This document shows, one piece after another, positions 18,295 through 29,510 of a stretch of DNA of 33,144 bases. Origin of the DNA: Purshia tridentata. Lineage: Eukaryota; Streptophyta; Magnoliopsida; Rosales; Rosaceae. The position numbers and the translations under genes were made by a program. Under the pieces are notes generated by a model. That model worked only from the letters and a program-made list of their open reading frames with translations. It did not search any database and was not told the DNA's origin. How positions within the stretch are numbered: the first letter of the stretch is position 1; each line of letters begins with the position of its first letter. The stretch spans positions 1-33,144 of the forward strand of contig QANT01000393.1 of assembly GCA_003254885.1 (NCBI GenBank). Direction: 5' to 3'.

Positions 18295-21133
18295 TGTTAT
18301 ACAAGTACTTTAGTATAGGTATGCTAACAGAACACACTAGTGTAGGTACGCTAATAGGAACAGTATAGGCTAGGTATGCTAAAAGGCACACTAGTATATG
18401 TATTTTATTTAGTTTTTTTGGCCATGATTTAGGTATGTTCTTTAAGTACTTTATTTTAAGCTTTTTTTTTAGTACATTTCTTATATTTTATTTTTAATTT
18501 ATTTATTTCTCTCGTTTTATGCATAATAATTTTTAATCTTGATAATTAATTTTACTTTTGGTAACTTTGCTTTCTTAGGTATAATTATTTTGCATCATTA
18601 TAGGAGTCAATCAAAACAAATCAATCATAAATTAGCCCTTACAAATGAGGAATATAAAAATTTAAATACTTAAACACAAGGGTATTTTGAGAACAAATAA
18701 AATAATAAAAATAATAATAAATAAATAAATATGAGCTGTAATATGAATGTTAATGTGGAAATAGTCAAAGGACTAAAATTAATTTCTAATCTTACATCAT
18801 GTCTTATTTAATTTTTAATGTTATTGAAGGACTAAGATTTAAAAGTCTCTTATTTAAGAAATTATACCATTAATTCTAAGGTCCAAATTTTTTGGTTAAA
18901 TGATATATTTGTTTAGCAATTGAAATGACTAGAATTAGAAAAATATCAACATAGTGCGTAAACACTTTATAATTCATAGAGTATTGGCGTATACAAGGAT
19001 TTTGATCCTCTGCGAAAGGGAGATACGGGCTGGTTGTGGGAAATCCATTCCAGCCACAAAACTTTATAAACAATAGAAAAGTGTGCGGCTGAGATTAGTT
19101 TCCTACACCAAACTTGCATCATACTTCTGTAAGAGAGAAGTACACGCGTATACAATATCGAATTTATTTTATAAATTATAATTAATTCAAAATTATTCAA
19201 AACTAGTTTTTGGTTTTATCTCATATTACATAGCCGTAGCTGTCATAGATTTGTCGGCCATAAATGGGTTTGAAATTTGGGAGAAATTGGATTAAACCGC
19301 GTTAATAAACAAAGAAAATGTAAATGTATATCAAGGCAAAGTCGTTGAAAAGGAGGACTCAAATTACTTGTCATAGGTCATAACAAAGAAATATCAAGGT
19401 TGTTGTACAAGAAAAGAAACCCTTTAAACAAAAAATAAAAATAAAAAATCAGATATTCCATACTTGATAGGAATATTGTGTGAAAAGCATCATTGAATTA
19501 AATTGTTTAGGTGCCGTTTACAGCATGGTTGTGTATAGTCAGCTTAATTTATAATTTTTTGTTAATCCCTAGCTGTCCAACCTACTTAGCATATCATACA
19601 CCAAATTTGTACGTCATGCAAGTAAGCCACGTGGGTTAATATCGCATGGTCAACGCAAATAAGAGTCAACTCTGTCTTTTTCTTCTATGTTGATTTTGTT
19701 TTCTGATCGGTGTGAAACGTCTAATTAATTGGGTAGCTAGCTATACTATGTTTAATTATATATTTATTTAATGGAAAGGAGAATTGACATTTGGAAATGC
19801 CAGCTATTTTGGATGCTTCCTCTGATTCTCTCTCTGCTAATATTTATGATCAATCTTTTGTATAACATTCACAGTCACATATAAATATATAATTAATACA
19901 TTTCTAATCATATCTAAACTTGTGGCTGAAAACAGATGGGGTGGGATAAAACCTACATTATATAGTTCTTTTAATTAGAATTGTTTATTAAGCTATAAAT
20001 CTTACTTGTAATTTACTGGATTAGATGGTTAATTAAATCTGAAAGTATATAGCGAAAAGAAAAGCTTCTTTAGAATGGAGAAGAGATATTCTAATTTACA
20101 ACAATTAATTTAAGCTAAAAACCATAATATGATATTAGATTCAGTAAATGACAAATTAGCTAGTTGAGTATGAAAGCCCATGATAAAATAAGGGAGGCGA
20201 TTTTGATACTCCATTTTTCTCCGTTTGCACTCATTTTATTATATTTTATAACTTATATTTCCAAATCTACACTTATGGATTTTGACCTGCAAATTTTTTT
20301 TTTTTGCACTAATTTCATTGAAAACCTTTTTTGTTATTTGTTTTTCTAACTATTTTTTGGATTACTGTTTGATTTTCTTTTGAGGTTTTTAAGATATATT
20401 ACTTAAACACCTTTAGTTTTAGACTAAATCTTCATGTGTTTTTTGTTTGTTTTTCTTATACTCCCTCGTTTAAAATCGGGTGCCACCTAGGATTGAAAAA
20501 ACTATCAATGTACCAAAAAATTATTACAATAGCTTGCCACAATCGTAATTGAATAGAAATTCTGGTTTATTCTTTAATTAATATGTAAGATTATTTGACA
20601 AATGTTGGGATTTATCTATTTTCTTGGTAGTGTATCCTCAAAACCCATCTCCAAATTTTGAATTACTCAATCTAATTGTATGCAAGTCAGGACTGTGAAT
20701 TTCACCTCCACCCTCTTTTCTAGACAGACTCTGAATTTGTACCAAATGTACCCAAGTATATACATATATATAGGATGGATTCATTTCTCATTAACCTGAT
20801 TTGTCGACTTTATATATATTAGGTTTTAACTTTAACACGCAACCTCCACAAGCCATTTTATCCTAAACTTGAAACCCAAAACCCTTAAACCCTTAATCTC
20901 ATTGACCCTAAACCCTAAACACACAACCCAGATCAAGACCCTACAATCCAAGCATCGTCTCCAAATCAAATGCTAAGTTAGGTCACTATAGAAAGTTTTT
21001 TAACTTTTATCAAATAAGTTATAAAAATAATGAGTTACATAGGATCGATACTTATAAAATGCTATAACAGATTATTTTTATAGCGAGACACAAGATTAGA
21101 GTAGGGAAATATGTGAGAATTAATGTGATTGAA

Positions 21134-21183
21134 AACTGATGGAATACCCCTGGCCAAAAAAAAAAAAAAAAACTGATGGAATA
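21134..21183. mobile_element. Micro retro-insertion footprint with poly-A and 13-bp target-site duplication
   Basis: AACTGATGGAATA at 21134-21146 is repeated at 21171-21183. Between them lie CCCCTGGCC and an uninterrupted A-run of about 15-17 bases. Target duplication plus poly-A is the mark of L1-type target-primed reverse transcription, here with only nine non-A bases inserted. The core matches that at 6011-6018. Confidence 0.7.
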
Positions 21184-22920
21184 TGTTAATTGTTTGGGGA
21201 CACTTAAATAACTCAATACTAATATTTTAATCCAACACGTGTGCGGCTTCCACCGTTTTGTCTTTGAAAGTGTTGTTTAAGCTGAAAAAGAAAAACAACT
21301 TACACTTACTAGATTCCCACGCTATGTATTCTTTTTTCTATTTTCGATTCAACGAAAAAATGAAAGAAGTTGATGGTGAAGCATGGTATTCATATTGAAA
21401 TCATGACCATTTATATTTGTCAAAATAAGGTGTTATTTGCCAAGTGTAGTACTGCTGGTATTCTGCAGATCAGTATGAAAATGAGAATGATCGAATAGGA
21501 CACGTACGTACGTAGAGAATACAAAAGAAATACACCATGCATGCATGTTTAAAACCTGCTACAATATAATTTTAGTATATATATATCAACTACTAGCTAG
21601 CCACACCCTTTTGATCAATGCATGCGTGCGTGCAATCTTGTTTTCTTTCTTTGGGCGCCTAGGTTTGAACTTGAGCAGAGAACACATGCATATATATATA
21701 AACCTTTTTCGATCGTTAACTTTTTCTTTTCTTCTCTGTGGTCTGTGCCTCCAAGTTTTCAATAAGACAATCCATGCAAAGAGAATTTTCCATGGATTCT
21801 TAATTAGTCCAACCCATCCCATATGACTGAGTTAGGCAAGCCATGTGATAGATAACCATGCCGCATGATATACATGTAAAAGTGCACGCATATACAAATA
21901 ATCTGATTTTTGGCCGACAACGTACACCACTTTTCAGTCTTCCCATGCTAAAAGCATAAAGAAGTTCAAAGTTATAGGTTGGATGTTGAAGTTTCTTTCC
22001 TAATGAAAACTCTGTTCAAATTTAGTCAAGGTAAGCCAATAGAAGCTCATCGAGGGCTGTCTTTTCCTTGTTGGGTATACGATGCGAAAACCTCAGCAAT
22101 TTTCAAAACAAACATTTACTAAAATTAAAGAGACTAAAAGCAACCCAACGTCACAAGAGTTTGAAAATGGGTACCACCAAGAAAAGTAAAGGGATTAGGT
22201 ACAAGAAAAGCAAAACAATCAGCCGTACTTGTGGGGGTGGATTTTTTTAATTTAATTTAATTTTTTATATTAAAATATAGAGTTTATATATATGAGGGCA
22301 AAGTGTACTATACTTACTTACTAAGTTACAAATTATGCACACAGTTTAATATAGATGAGATAACTTTATGTATTATTTCTAAATTAGTGATGCGTGGTCT
22401 ATCTTGGAACTATTATTCGTAAGCCGCATAATTAGATTATAATTAGATATACAACTAATAATTTTATTAACAATTAATAGTAATAGAAGCATTTGAATTC
22501 TTAAAGGGTTTTAATTTGGTTTGTAAAGAAGATGGTTATGACTTATGATGGTTAAGTATTTTTGATTAATTATCATTTAAAAAAACTTAAACCTTGGTCC
22601 AAGTGATAAAAAATAGGTTCGCTATTAACATATCATATTTCTATGATTTCAATTATTTAATCGCCGTATGTTAGGATCAAAGTATTAGTTTATACTTTAG
22701 AAGAGTTTCAAAATCTGAAATCAAACTTGTGGACTTTGAAAGCTAGCCAACTGCTAAGTAAAACTGTGCATATATATAATTGTATAATTAAAATTCAGGT
22801 ATTATTTACCTGAGGCAGAATACAAGGGGGAACTAAGTCTAAGACAAAACTAAATTTATGTAATAATAATGTAATAAAAAAATGATGAATAATAAAATAA
22901 GAAGGTCTAAGCAAGGGACT

Positions 22921-23387
22921 CGGTCCCACCGGTAAACAGTCAACAAAGTTCCCGGAGAGATCCGGAACGTGGAGAGTAATGTGAAGGGTAGGTGGGGTCA
23001 AGGGGAGACTAGGCCACTGCCCCACCCGGTCACCAGTCACCGAGAGAGAGAGAGCCGGGCCGTCAAAATCATTGACTTGAATTTGGGCCCTGGTGGGCTT
23101 TTTGGCCTTTTTCTTTTTTCCACACGTGGAATGCGCCGCACACTTCGGGGCGGTGGGATTGGATTCATTTCTTTATCACTTTTCTTTTGATTTTATGAGA
23201 ATGAGTCAAACTCTTTCTTGACGAAATGTGGACGAAACCAGAAAGATGGGTCGGGTAATGAAGTGGAAACGGGTGGCTCGGTTTGACAGATGGCAGACTG
23301 ACGCACCATCTGACGCAACCCAAGTCATCGAAATCCCATGAATTTCTCGACTCACAAATCCAAGTCTACGTCCACACCCTTTTTATA
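22921..23387 (+). promoter_or_regulatory. WRKY gene promoter region with W-box cores
   Basis: This GC-richer stretch lies directly upstream of the WRKY gene. TTGACT is seen at 23072-23077 and, inverted, AGTCAA at 22938-22943; further TTGAC cores occur near 23218 and 23283. TTTTATA at 23381-23387 may be the TATA element, about 140 bases before the ATG. W-box cores in WRKY promoters usually reflect auto- or cross-regulation; here this is inference from motifs. Confidence 0.45.
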
Positions 23388-23522
23388 GGCGAGCACATTG
23401 CAGCGGTTGAAGACTTCACAGACTTCCATCACCCACACACACCCCTCTCTTCTCTCCCTCCTGTTTAAAACCTCTTCCTCTACTCGCTTTTCCGATCTGC
23501 CTCGACTTTTATACATAATTTT

Positions 23523-25828
23523 ATGGACAAAGGATGGGGTCTCACCCTTGATTCCGATTCGTTCGGCTACTTCCTCAACAAGCCTCCGCCTCCTGCACCA
23601 CCAGTTAATAAGCAGCAGATCAAACCCAATCTCTTTGCTGGTGAAAGGCTCATGTTTCAAGGAATTGAATTCCCGGTCAAACTTGGGTGCAGGGAAGACC
23701 AGCCTGCAGCTCAACCACCACCCAATGACATCAATCGCCTGGTTGTTGATGAGGTCGACTTCTTTTCTGATAAGAACAAACTCAACACTCATGATCATCA
23801 TCAAGATTTCAAAACCAATACTACTCCTCCAGTCAGTGTCAAGAAGGAGAATTGGTCTGCTTCTGATGTAAATGTAAGCACTAATAACCCATTTCTAAAT
23901 TTTGTAATTTTAATTTGTACAAAATTGTTCCATCTAGCTAATTAAGCTTCATTCATGGACTTTTGGATCTAAATATATATAGACTGGTTTGCACCTTGTT
24001 ACTGCCAACACCGGAAGTGACCAATCAACGGTGGATGATGGGATTTCATCTGATCATGTGGATAATAAAAGACAAAAGAATCATGAGGTGAGAAATATTT
24101 CTTAATTAGCTAGATGCACACCCCAATTGAGAACATAATCAGATAATCAATGAGTTTATTAAATATTTATTTGGTTCATGATGATCGATCAGCTATCACA
24201 GTTGCAAGTGGAGCTCCAACGTATGAATGCTGAAAACCAGAGGCTGAAAGACATGCTTACTCAAGTCACCAACAACTACAGTGCTTTACAGATGCACCTT
24301 GTGGCAGTCATGCAACAACAACAGCAACAAAACCAGACAGCAGCACCTCAAACCTCACAAGACCAAGATCATCAGGTACTAATTCATTCACTTTCTTAAT
24401 CAATATTTATTAATCAGAGTCTAAACATGTAAGTATATATATCGAAAACAACTGATTAATAAAAAATATAATTAATATTTTTGGTATGATCGATCAGAAT
24501 GTTGAAGGAGTAAAATCTGAAGGTGATAAGAAACATGAGATTAATGGAGGAGGACTGGTGCCAAGACAGTTTCTAAATTTGGGGCCCAGCAGGCCCACAG
24601 CGGAGACAGCAGCTGATGAGGTTTCGAATTCTTCATCAGAAGCCAGAACCCCATCAGCTTCACCAGCTCATCAGACTATTAATGAAGTTGCTTCCAAGAA
24701 TAAAAATGATCATCAGATTGTCTCATCTAATTTCCGAGATGGCAAAAGGGTTGGTAGGGAAGAGAGTCCTGAATCTGAATCCCAAGGTGGTTGGGTGCCC
24801 AACAAGCTCCCCAAACTCAACTCTCCCTCTAATGACAAGCCAGTTGATCAGTCCACCGAGGCCACCATGAGAAAGGCCCGTGTTTCAGTTCGAGCCAGAT
24901 CCGAAGCTCCTATGGTAACTACCAAATGATCGATCTATTATATATATAACAGTGTTTTATTTATTCAATTAACTAATAATTGGTTGGTTATTTTCAGATT
25001 TCTGATGGTTGCCAATGGCGAAAGTACGGACAAAAAATGGCCAAGGGAAACCCATGTCCTCGGGCATATTACCGGTGTACTATGGCCGTTGGATGCCCAG
25101 TTCGCAAACAAGTACAGCGCTGTGCTGAGGATAGAACCATTTTGATAACAACCTATGAAGGCAACCACAACCACCCACTGCCTCCTGCTGCAATGGCCAT
25201 GGCATCAACCACCACCGCAGCAGCTAGCATGTTGCTTTCGGGGTCCATGTCCAGCGCAGATGGGATTATGAACCCAAACAACTTGCTAGCCAGAGCTATG
25301 CTTCCATGCTCATCAAGTGTCGCAACAATTTCAGCCTCGGCCCCATTCCCAACTGTCACATTAGACCTCACCACAACCCCACTACAGTTCCAAAGACCAC
25401 CACAACATGCCCAATTTCAGCTCCCTAATTTCCCAGGGCAGCCCCACAACTTTGGGTCATCCGCAACAAACCCTTCATTGCCTCAGGTTTTTGGGCAAGC
25501 GCTTTATAATAAGTCTCAGTTTTCTGGGCTTCAGTTGTCTCAGGATCTAATGGGGTCCTCCCAACAACAACAATTGCACCAAGGGAATCATCAGCCAGGT
25601 GGTGTGGCCTCATTTGCTGACACAGTTAGTGCTGCTACGGCGGCTATCACTGCCGATCCAACCTTCACGGCCGCTCTCGCCGCCGCCATCACCTCCATCA
25701 TTGGCGGATCATCTCATCCGAACAATGTCAACAACAACAACAACAACCCCACCACCTCCAACAACAGCAATGGCGGCAACAACAACAACAGCAACAGCAA
25801 CAAAATCAGCAGTTTCCCAGGAAATTAA
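23523..25828 (+). CDS. WRKY transcription factor, group IIb (WRKY6/31/42 type)
   Basis: Five exons: 23523-23873, 23983-24087, 24193-24375, 24498-24914 and 24998-25828, all phase 0 with GT-AG borders, coding 628 residues. Order of parts: N-terminal [40 protein letters not shown] (117-136); a coiled-coil or leucine-zipper-like stretch (about 153-190, [20 protein letters not shown]); a Ser-rich linker; and the WRKY domain with WRKYGQK (359-365) and a C-X5-C-X23-H-X-H zinc finger (C379, C385, H409, H411). After that come an LDLT motif and a Gln/Asn-rich C-terminus. The nuclear protein would bind W-boxes (TTGAC). Relatives act in phosphate response, senescence and defence. Oddity: the intron normally placed before the VQR codons of group IIa/IIb zinc fingers is absent (25111/25112 is continuous). 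The first four exons are short, and introns 2 and 3 both end ATGATCGATCAG. Confidence 0.95.
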
Positions 25829-27060
25829 ATTAGAATTAGTGGGGATCTATTGTTTTTGTTAATTTGTTCTTTTTTTTTCTTTTTTTTTGGGTGGGGGTCG
25901 AGAACGTACGTACGAGATTTAACATGTTCATATACCTTTTGTTCTTCTTAGAGACCAGTTACAACGTACTCTTCATTCTTTTCTTTCTTATTTGTTTCCT
26001 TCCTGAATAATTTGATTCAAATTTTTCAGTAAATACACAGAAATTAAAAATGAATGAATTATAGTTTAATTATGTATGTATCTAATCTATGTATTTACTA
26101 TTCCAATATATGATTATGGATGACAAGTAACTATTACACATGTTTCGTGTCATCTAATTAATATCTGAAACAACCTTGACCATGACCACAGCCATCGAAG
26201 ACAGACAGATATAAATCACTGTTTAATTACAAGAAAACCCAGAAAGAAAAAACCAAAAAAAGAGAATAATGTGGTGTTTGGTGGTATATTCATTTGAGCT
26301 AGCTAGCTGCAGTCAACGAATTCGGCCATTTGTATCAGACACGTAAAGAATGGTGTGCTAACCACATCCATGGACCATGAGGCATCAACCATAGACCTAG
26401 CAGAGACTTCCAGGAAACTACGCGCCTTAAATTAATGAATGAAAATGATATTGATGAATAAGTTAAGAGAGAGAAAGAGAGAGAAAGAGAGAGAGGACTG
26501 AGGAAGTCAAATTCATACAAAGAAAGAAAAAGTTAAGGCATTTGTTGGGTAGTAGTTTCGTGGATTGTTGGCTGCTATTATTCAATTGGATACGTTGTTG
26601 ACTTTGTGTGCACTTCGTTTGACATCACATCACTGCCATTGAATCAAATGAATCCAATCCAATCATGTGAATTCTTTAATTGGCATGTATATTAAAATTG
26701 GGAAAATTAACCAAAACCAAACGTGGAGCATTGTGGGCTGCAACCGTACCTCATCCACCGTACAGGCATCTTTTACTCTTTAATGACTCTGTCTATCAAG
26801 TATCAAAGCCTTCATGTTCAATTCATCTTCATAGTAAATCATAAACAATATTGCTTCTCTCTCCTCCGATCCCCTTCCACAAAATTTTGTTCGGCAATTC
26901 ATATTTACGATTATAATCTTAAGCCTATACTGCCGAACAAAATTTTTAAAAAAGGGTTGAAGTAGCTCCTCCAGCTAAAAATTGAGAGAAGCATTTTCCA
27001 ATCATAAATATATGAAAACTCTAAAAGCTGTTTCTTGTCGTACAACTGTACTTTTCATCC
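25829..27060. other. Spacer downstream of the WRKY gene
   Basis: It begins with the WRKY 3' UTR (T- and G-rich runs to about 25900). It also contains a GA-rich microsatellite at about 26465-26497 and a perfect 16-bp inverted repeat at 26881-26946. No supported gene. Confidence 0.5.
26881..26946. repeat. Perfect 16-bp inverted repeat with 34-base loop
   Basis: AAAATTTTGTTCGGCA (26881-26896) is followed after 34 bases by its exact reverse complement TGCCGAACAAAATTTT (26931-26946). It could form a hairpin. No coding or TE context is visible. Confidence 0.85.
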
Positions 27061-27063
27061 TTA

Positions 27064-27880
27064 GGGCATGTTTACTAAACTAGAATCGGAATGAGTAAGA
27101 ATCGGAGTGAGCAGGAATCGGAGTGAGCAGGAATTGGAGTGAGCAGGAATCGGAGTGAGTAGGAATCGGAATGAGCATTCTTATTAACGTGTTTACTAAC
27201 TGTCAGGAATGGGAATGAAAATAAATGTGATTCTCATAAACGTGTTTACTAACTAGCAGGAATCGGAATCAATATGAATTTAATTACTAAAATACCCTTA
27301 TACAACATCAATTATATTTCTTTCAACTATTTATTAATCATAATTTTTTAAATGATGAATATTTATTTTACTTTAATATTATACTTATAATATTTTTTCA
27401 CCCAATATAACAAGAAAAAATTTAGTACGATTGGTACCAATGAAGAAGAAACAACAAAAAAGAGAAAATTTTTGGAAGATCCATCTAACCTGTTGTTGGC
27501 GCAGGAGATGAGTGAAGGAGAAAGGGGCAAACGGCAAAAACAATGTCTGAAGGAGAGAAGAAAGAATATGAGGTCTAGATAGGGTTTTGTCTAAAGAAGG
27601 GTATTTGTGGTTTTTCATTAAAAATGTGGGGGTACTTTGGACCAAAAAAAATTCAATCCCACTCTCCCTCTCCTAATCCGATCCCCCCCTTGGGAGTGCC
27701 AATCTCCCAAATTCAGTAATCAGAATCCTAACAGTGGTGGGCCCCATCAGCATTCCAATTCTCCTCAAAATTTAGTAAACAAAGGATTAGAAATGGGAAT
27801 GACTCCCATGTGTTGGTAAACACAAGAATAGGAATCACTCCCATTATTTCCATTCCCATACCTTGTTAGTAAACATACCC
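27064..27880. mobile_element. PIF/Harbinger-like non-autonomous element with internal minisatellite
   Basis: The left end is GGGCATGTTTACTAA (from 27064) and the right end is TTAGTAAACATACCC (to 27880): a perfect 15-bp terminal inverted repeat. Both sides carry the 3-bp TTA (27061-27063, 27881-27883), the target preferred by PIF/Harbinger. The right terminus is followed by a second GTAAACATACCC, so the end is duplicated or the true border is 12-15 bases further out. Sub-terminal repeats (GTGTTTACTAACT, twice) and six 16-bp GAATCGGAGTGAGCAG-type units (27083-27178) lie inside. No transposase is encoded. Confidence 0.75.
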
Positions 27881-27895
27881 TTAGTAAACATACCC

Positions 27896-28317
27896 TAAAG
27901 ATACTTCGACTGGTTTGATTCACAAGGGTCCTCTCCTCTACTTGTACGTTAGGTGGCACTTCTACATCCCGCCACTCCAATTCAAAGCTGGTTAGGTCCT
28001 ACTGGGTCCGGGCACTGATCCAGGATTGGCTTTGCTTTGGCTCTTCAGAAAAAGAAGAGCTAAAGACCAAAGGTTCCGTGGGGGCATTTACTATACCCAC
28101 GTAATATTATAATCAATGACAACCTTTTTCTGGTGAGAACAATATGGACACGTGAATTTTATGCAACGTTTCTGATCCTTTTTACTAGTGCTTGTGCTAC
28201 TACCGTTTCTCACGTGAATATATGACGTGTACTATATAAAACTGACAATTCAAAATGACTTTTCAAGGTCAAGTCGTCGTGCAGATAAGCCTTATTTATG
28301 AATTCAAGGAGAAAGAC
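27896..28317. repeat. Dispersed direct duplication, copy 1 (promoter side of the small gene)
   Basis: 27896-28317 is repeated at 32272-32700 in the same orientation, starting TAAAGATACTTC and ending GGAGAAAGAC. By eye they differ by scattered substitutions and three indels; copy 2 has 18 extra bases after GACAATTCAA and lacks two short pieces. Both contain CACGTG cores and a TATATAAA. Copy 1 begins directly beside the PIF/Harbinger-like element. Confidence 0.92.
28097..28240 (+). promoter_or_regulatory. ACGT-core cluster and TATA box
   Basis: CCACGT (28097), CACGTG (28149 and 28211) and GACGTG (28224) lie within about 130 bases, followed by TATATAAA at 28233-28240. CACGTG is the G-box/ABRE core bound by bZIP and bHLH factors. 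All four and the TATA are retained in the copy at 32272-32700. A second candidate TATA for the downstream small gene is TATATATA at 28470-28477. Confidence 0.55.
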
Positions 28318-28648
28318 ACTGTCGTTTTGTAATGAAAAACCGACAAAATAGACCAGTAAATATGAACACGGCAATAGCGATTTAAAAAAACAGAGTCAAA
28401 TTCTAACCAACATAGTACAAACAATGAATTATATTCGTAAAAAAACCAATAGAATAAGGTCTTGGCCACTATATATACCACAGACGAGAACACCCAAATT
28501 AGATACTTTCTCACAGCTAGCTTCAAAGTTCAAAGCTTTAATTCAGTTTTGTTCTTCTCTCTTAATTTCTTGACTGAGAGAGTGAGTGACCCTTTTGATC
28601 GCTTAAGAAGTTAAGATCATACTCAGAAACAAATTTTAAGAAGAGATC

Positions 28649-28825
28649 ATGGAGGGTGCAAGGATCAACGGTGGGAGTTTGTCTCAGAGGCTTTCTGGCC
28701 GTCTGATCCCAAAGAGGGGTCAGGTGAAGGTGGCTATTGCGGTGGTTCTGCTTCACTCTTTCTCATCTATCTTCTCTCAAAGTAGCCGCCGTGGGGGTGC
28801 TGATGGTGATCATCACTTCTCTTAA
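28649..28825 (+). CDS. Small conserved-looking protein, 58 residues, function unknown
   Basis: The ATG at 28649 opens a 58-residue frame ending TAA. It has a polar start (MEGARINGGSLSQRLSGRL), a basic IPKRGQVK, a hydrophobic stretch (about VAIAVVLLHSFSSIF, residues 28-42), then a basic and His-containing tail (SSRRGGADGDHHFS). It could be a small membrane-attached protein, with one short hydrophobic segment preceded by positive charges. Support for a real gene is the TATA at 28470 with a leader of ordinary length, the codon-like composition, and the SGRLIPKRGQVKVAI segment, which I believe recurs in small plant proteins of unknown function, although I cannot verify this here. Its upstream region is the original or one copy of the 420-bp duplication. 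No function is assigned. Confidence 0.6.
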   Translation: MEGARINGGSLSQRLSGRLIPKRGQVKVAIAVVLLHSFSSIFSQSSRRGGADGDHHFS

Positions 28826-29510
28826 TTAGCTGGTGTGCTGATGATTCCAGTTTTTCGGTAAACGATGAGGAGTGTTTGAGAGAGAGATGGGTGCAAAGTT
28901 TGAGCTCTTGTCTCGTTTGTTCTTGCAACAAAGGCTGTACAAATTTTGTAGTTTACAGATTAGTGGAATATAATATGAGTTCCTATCATTTGGTTATCTT
29001 TTCGAATATATTTTGTGGGAAGAGATTCAAGTATGTGTGTTTGGAATTTCGATCGAGGATCTAGATTAATGTAATCATTGAATTTTCAGAATCAACGGTT
29101 GTATACTTCCAGAACTGAAAATATGTGAATTTTATCCTCCACTTCTTGCTTGATGGGAAGAATTTGTTTTGTTAATTTTCGTATTTTAAAAAAATAAATT
29201 AATAGGATATATGATCAAGAAGAAAATCAAAGCACAGCTTATTTGGTGCACCAGATGCATGTTTTCTTTGGGCCTTTTTGTCTTCATTTAACTTGTTCAC
29301 CGAAAAAGAATGTGCCTTTAATTTTTCTTAGGCGTATCCGAATGTGGTCCTCTTTAAACGGAATCCTAAATTTCATTTAATTCAACATATTGAGAATACA
29401 AATTTGAAGAAATTCAGAGCCTGAATCCAGCTCAAGGCCTTATAAGTGTCCAATATATGTATCAGGTAACCATAATATGGCATATGGCAATGCTGTGTTG
29501 TGTTGTGCTG
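28826..29510. other. Convergent 3' spacer
   Basis: It holds the 3' UTR of the small gene and that of the minus-strand NADH dehydrogenase gene. No supported gene or repeat. Confidence 0.5.

Larger units (their letters stand above)
17625..23380. other. Long non-coding spacer
   Basis: About 5.7 kb without a recognisable gene on either strand; the open frames present are short, AT-biased and unlike any family. It contains a 26-bp tandem repeat (18217-18294), a diverged copy of the 3077-3284 repeat (about 19440-19500), a small telomere-like motif near 20900-20925, and a micro retro-insertion (21134-21183). The last 500 bases become GC-richer and form the WRKY gene promoter. Confidence 0.5.

Noticed and set aside
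23352-23804. Minus-strand open frame of 150 residues over the WRKY first exon
   Set aside because: It opposes a well-supported WRKY exon and resembles no known protein.
24170-24500. Identical ATGATCGATCAG at the ends of two WRKY introns as a regulatory repeat
   Set aside because: Twelve bases containing common GATC motifs can match by chance; an alternative-start role has no support.
26723-26965. Open frame of 80 residues near the inverted repeat
   Set aside because: No signal of a family, AT-biased, and it runs through the inverted repeat.
27385-27645. Minus-strand open frame inside the PIF/Harbinger-like element
   Set aside because: It shows no transposase or Myb-like motif and is most likely chance.
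29081-29450. Possible tRNA or other small RNA gene in the convergent spacer
   Set aside because: No cloverleaf or conserved A/B box could be traced on either strand.
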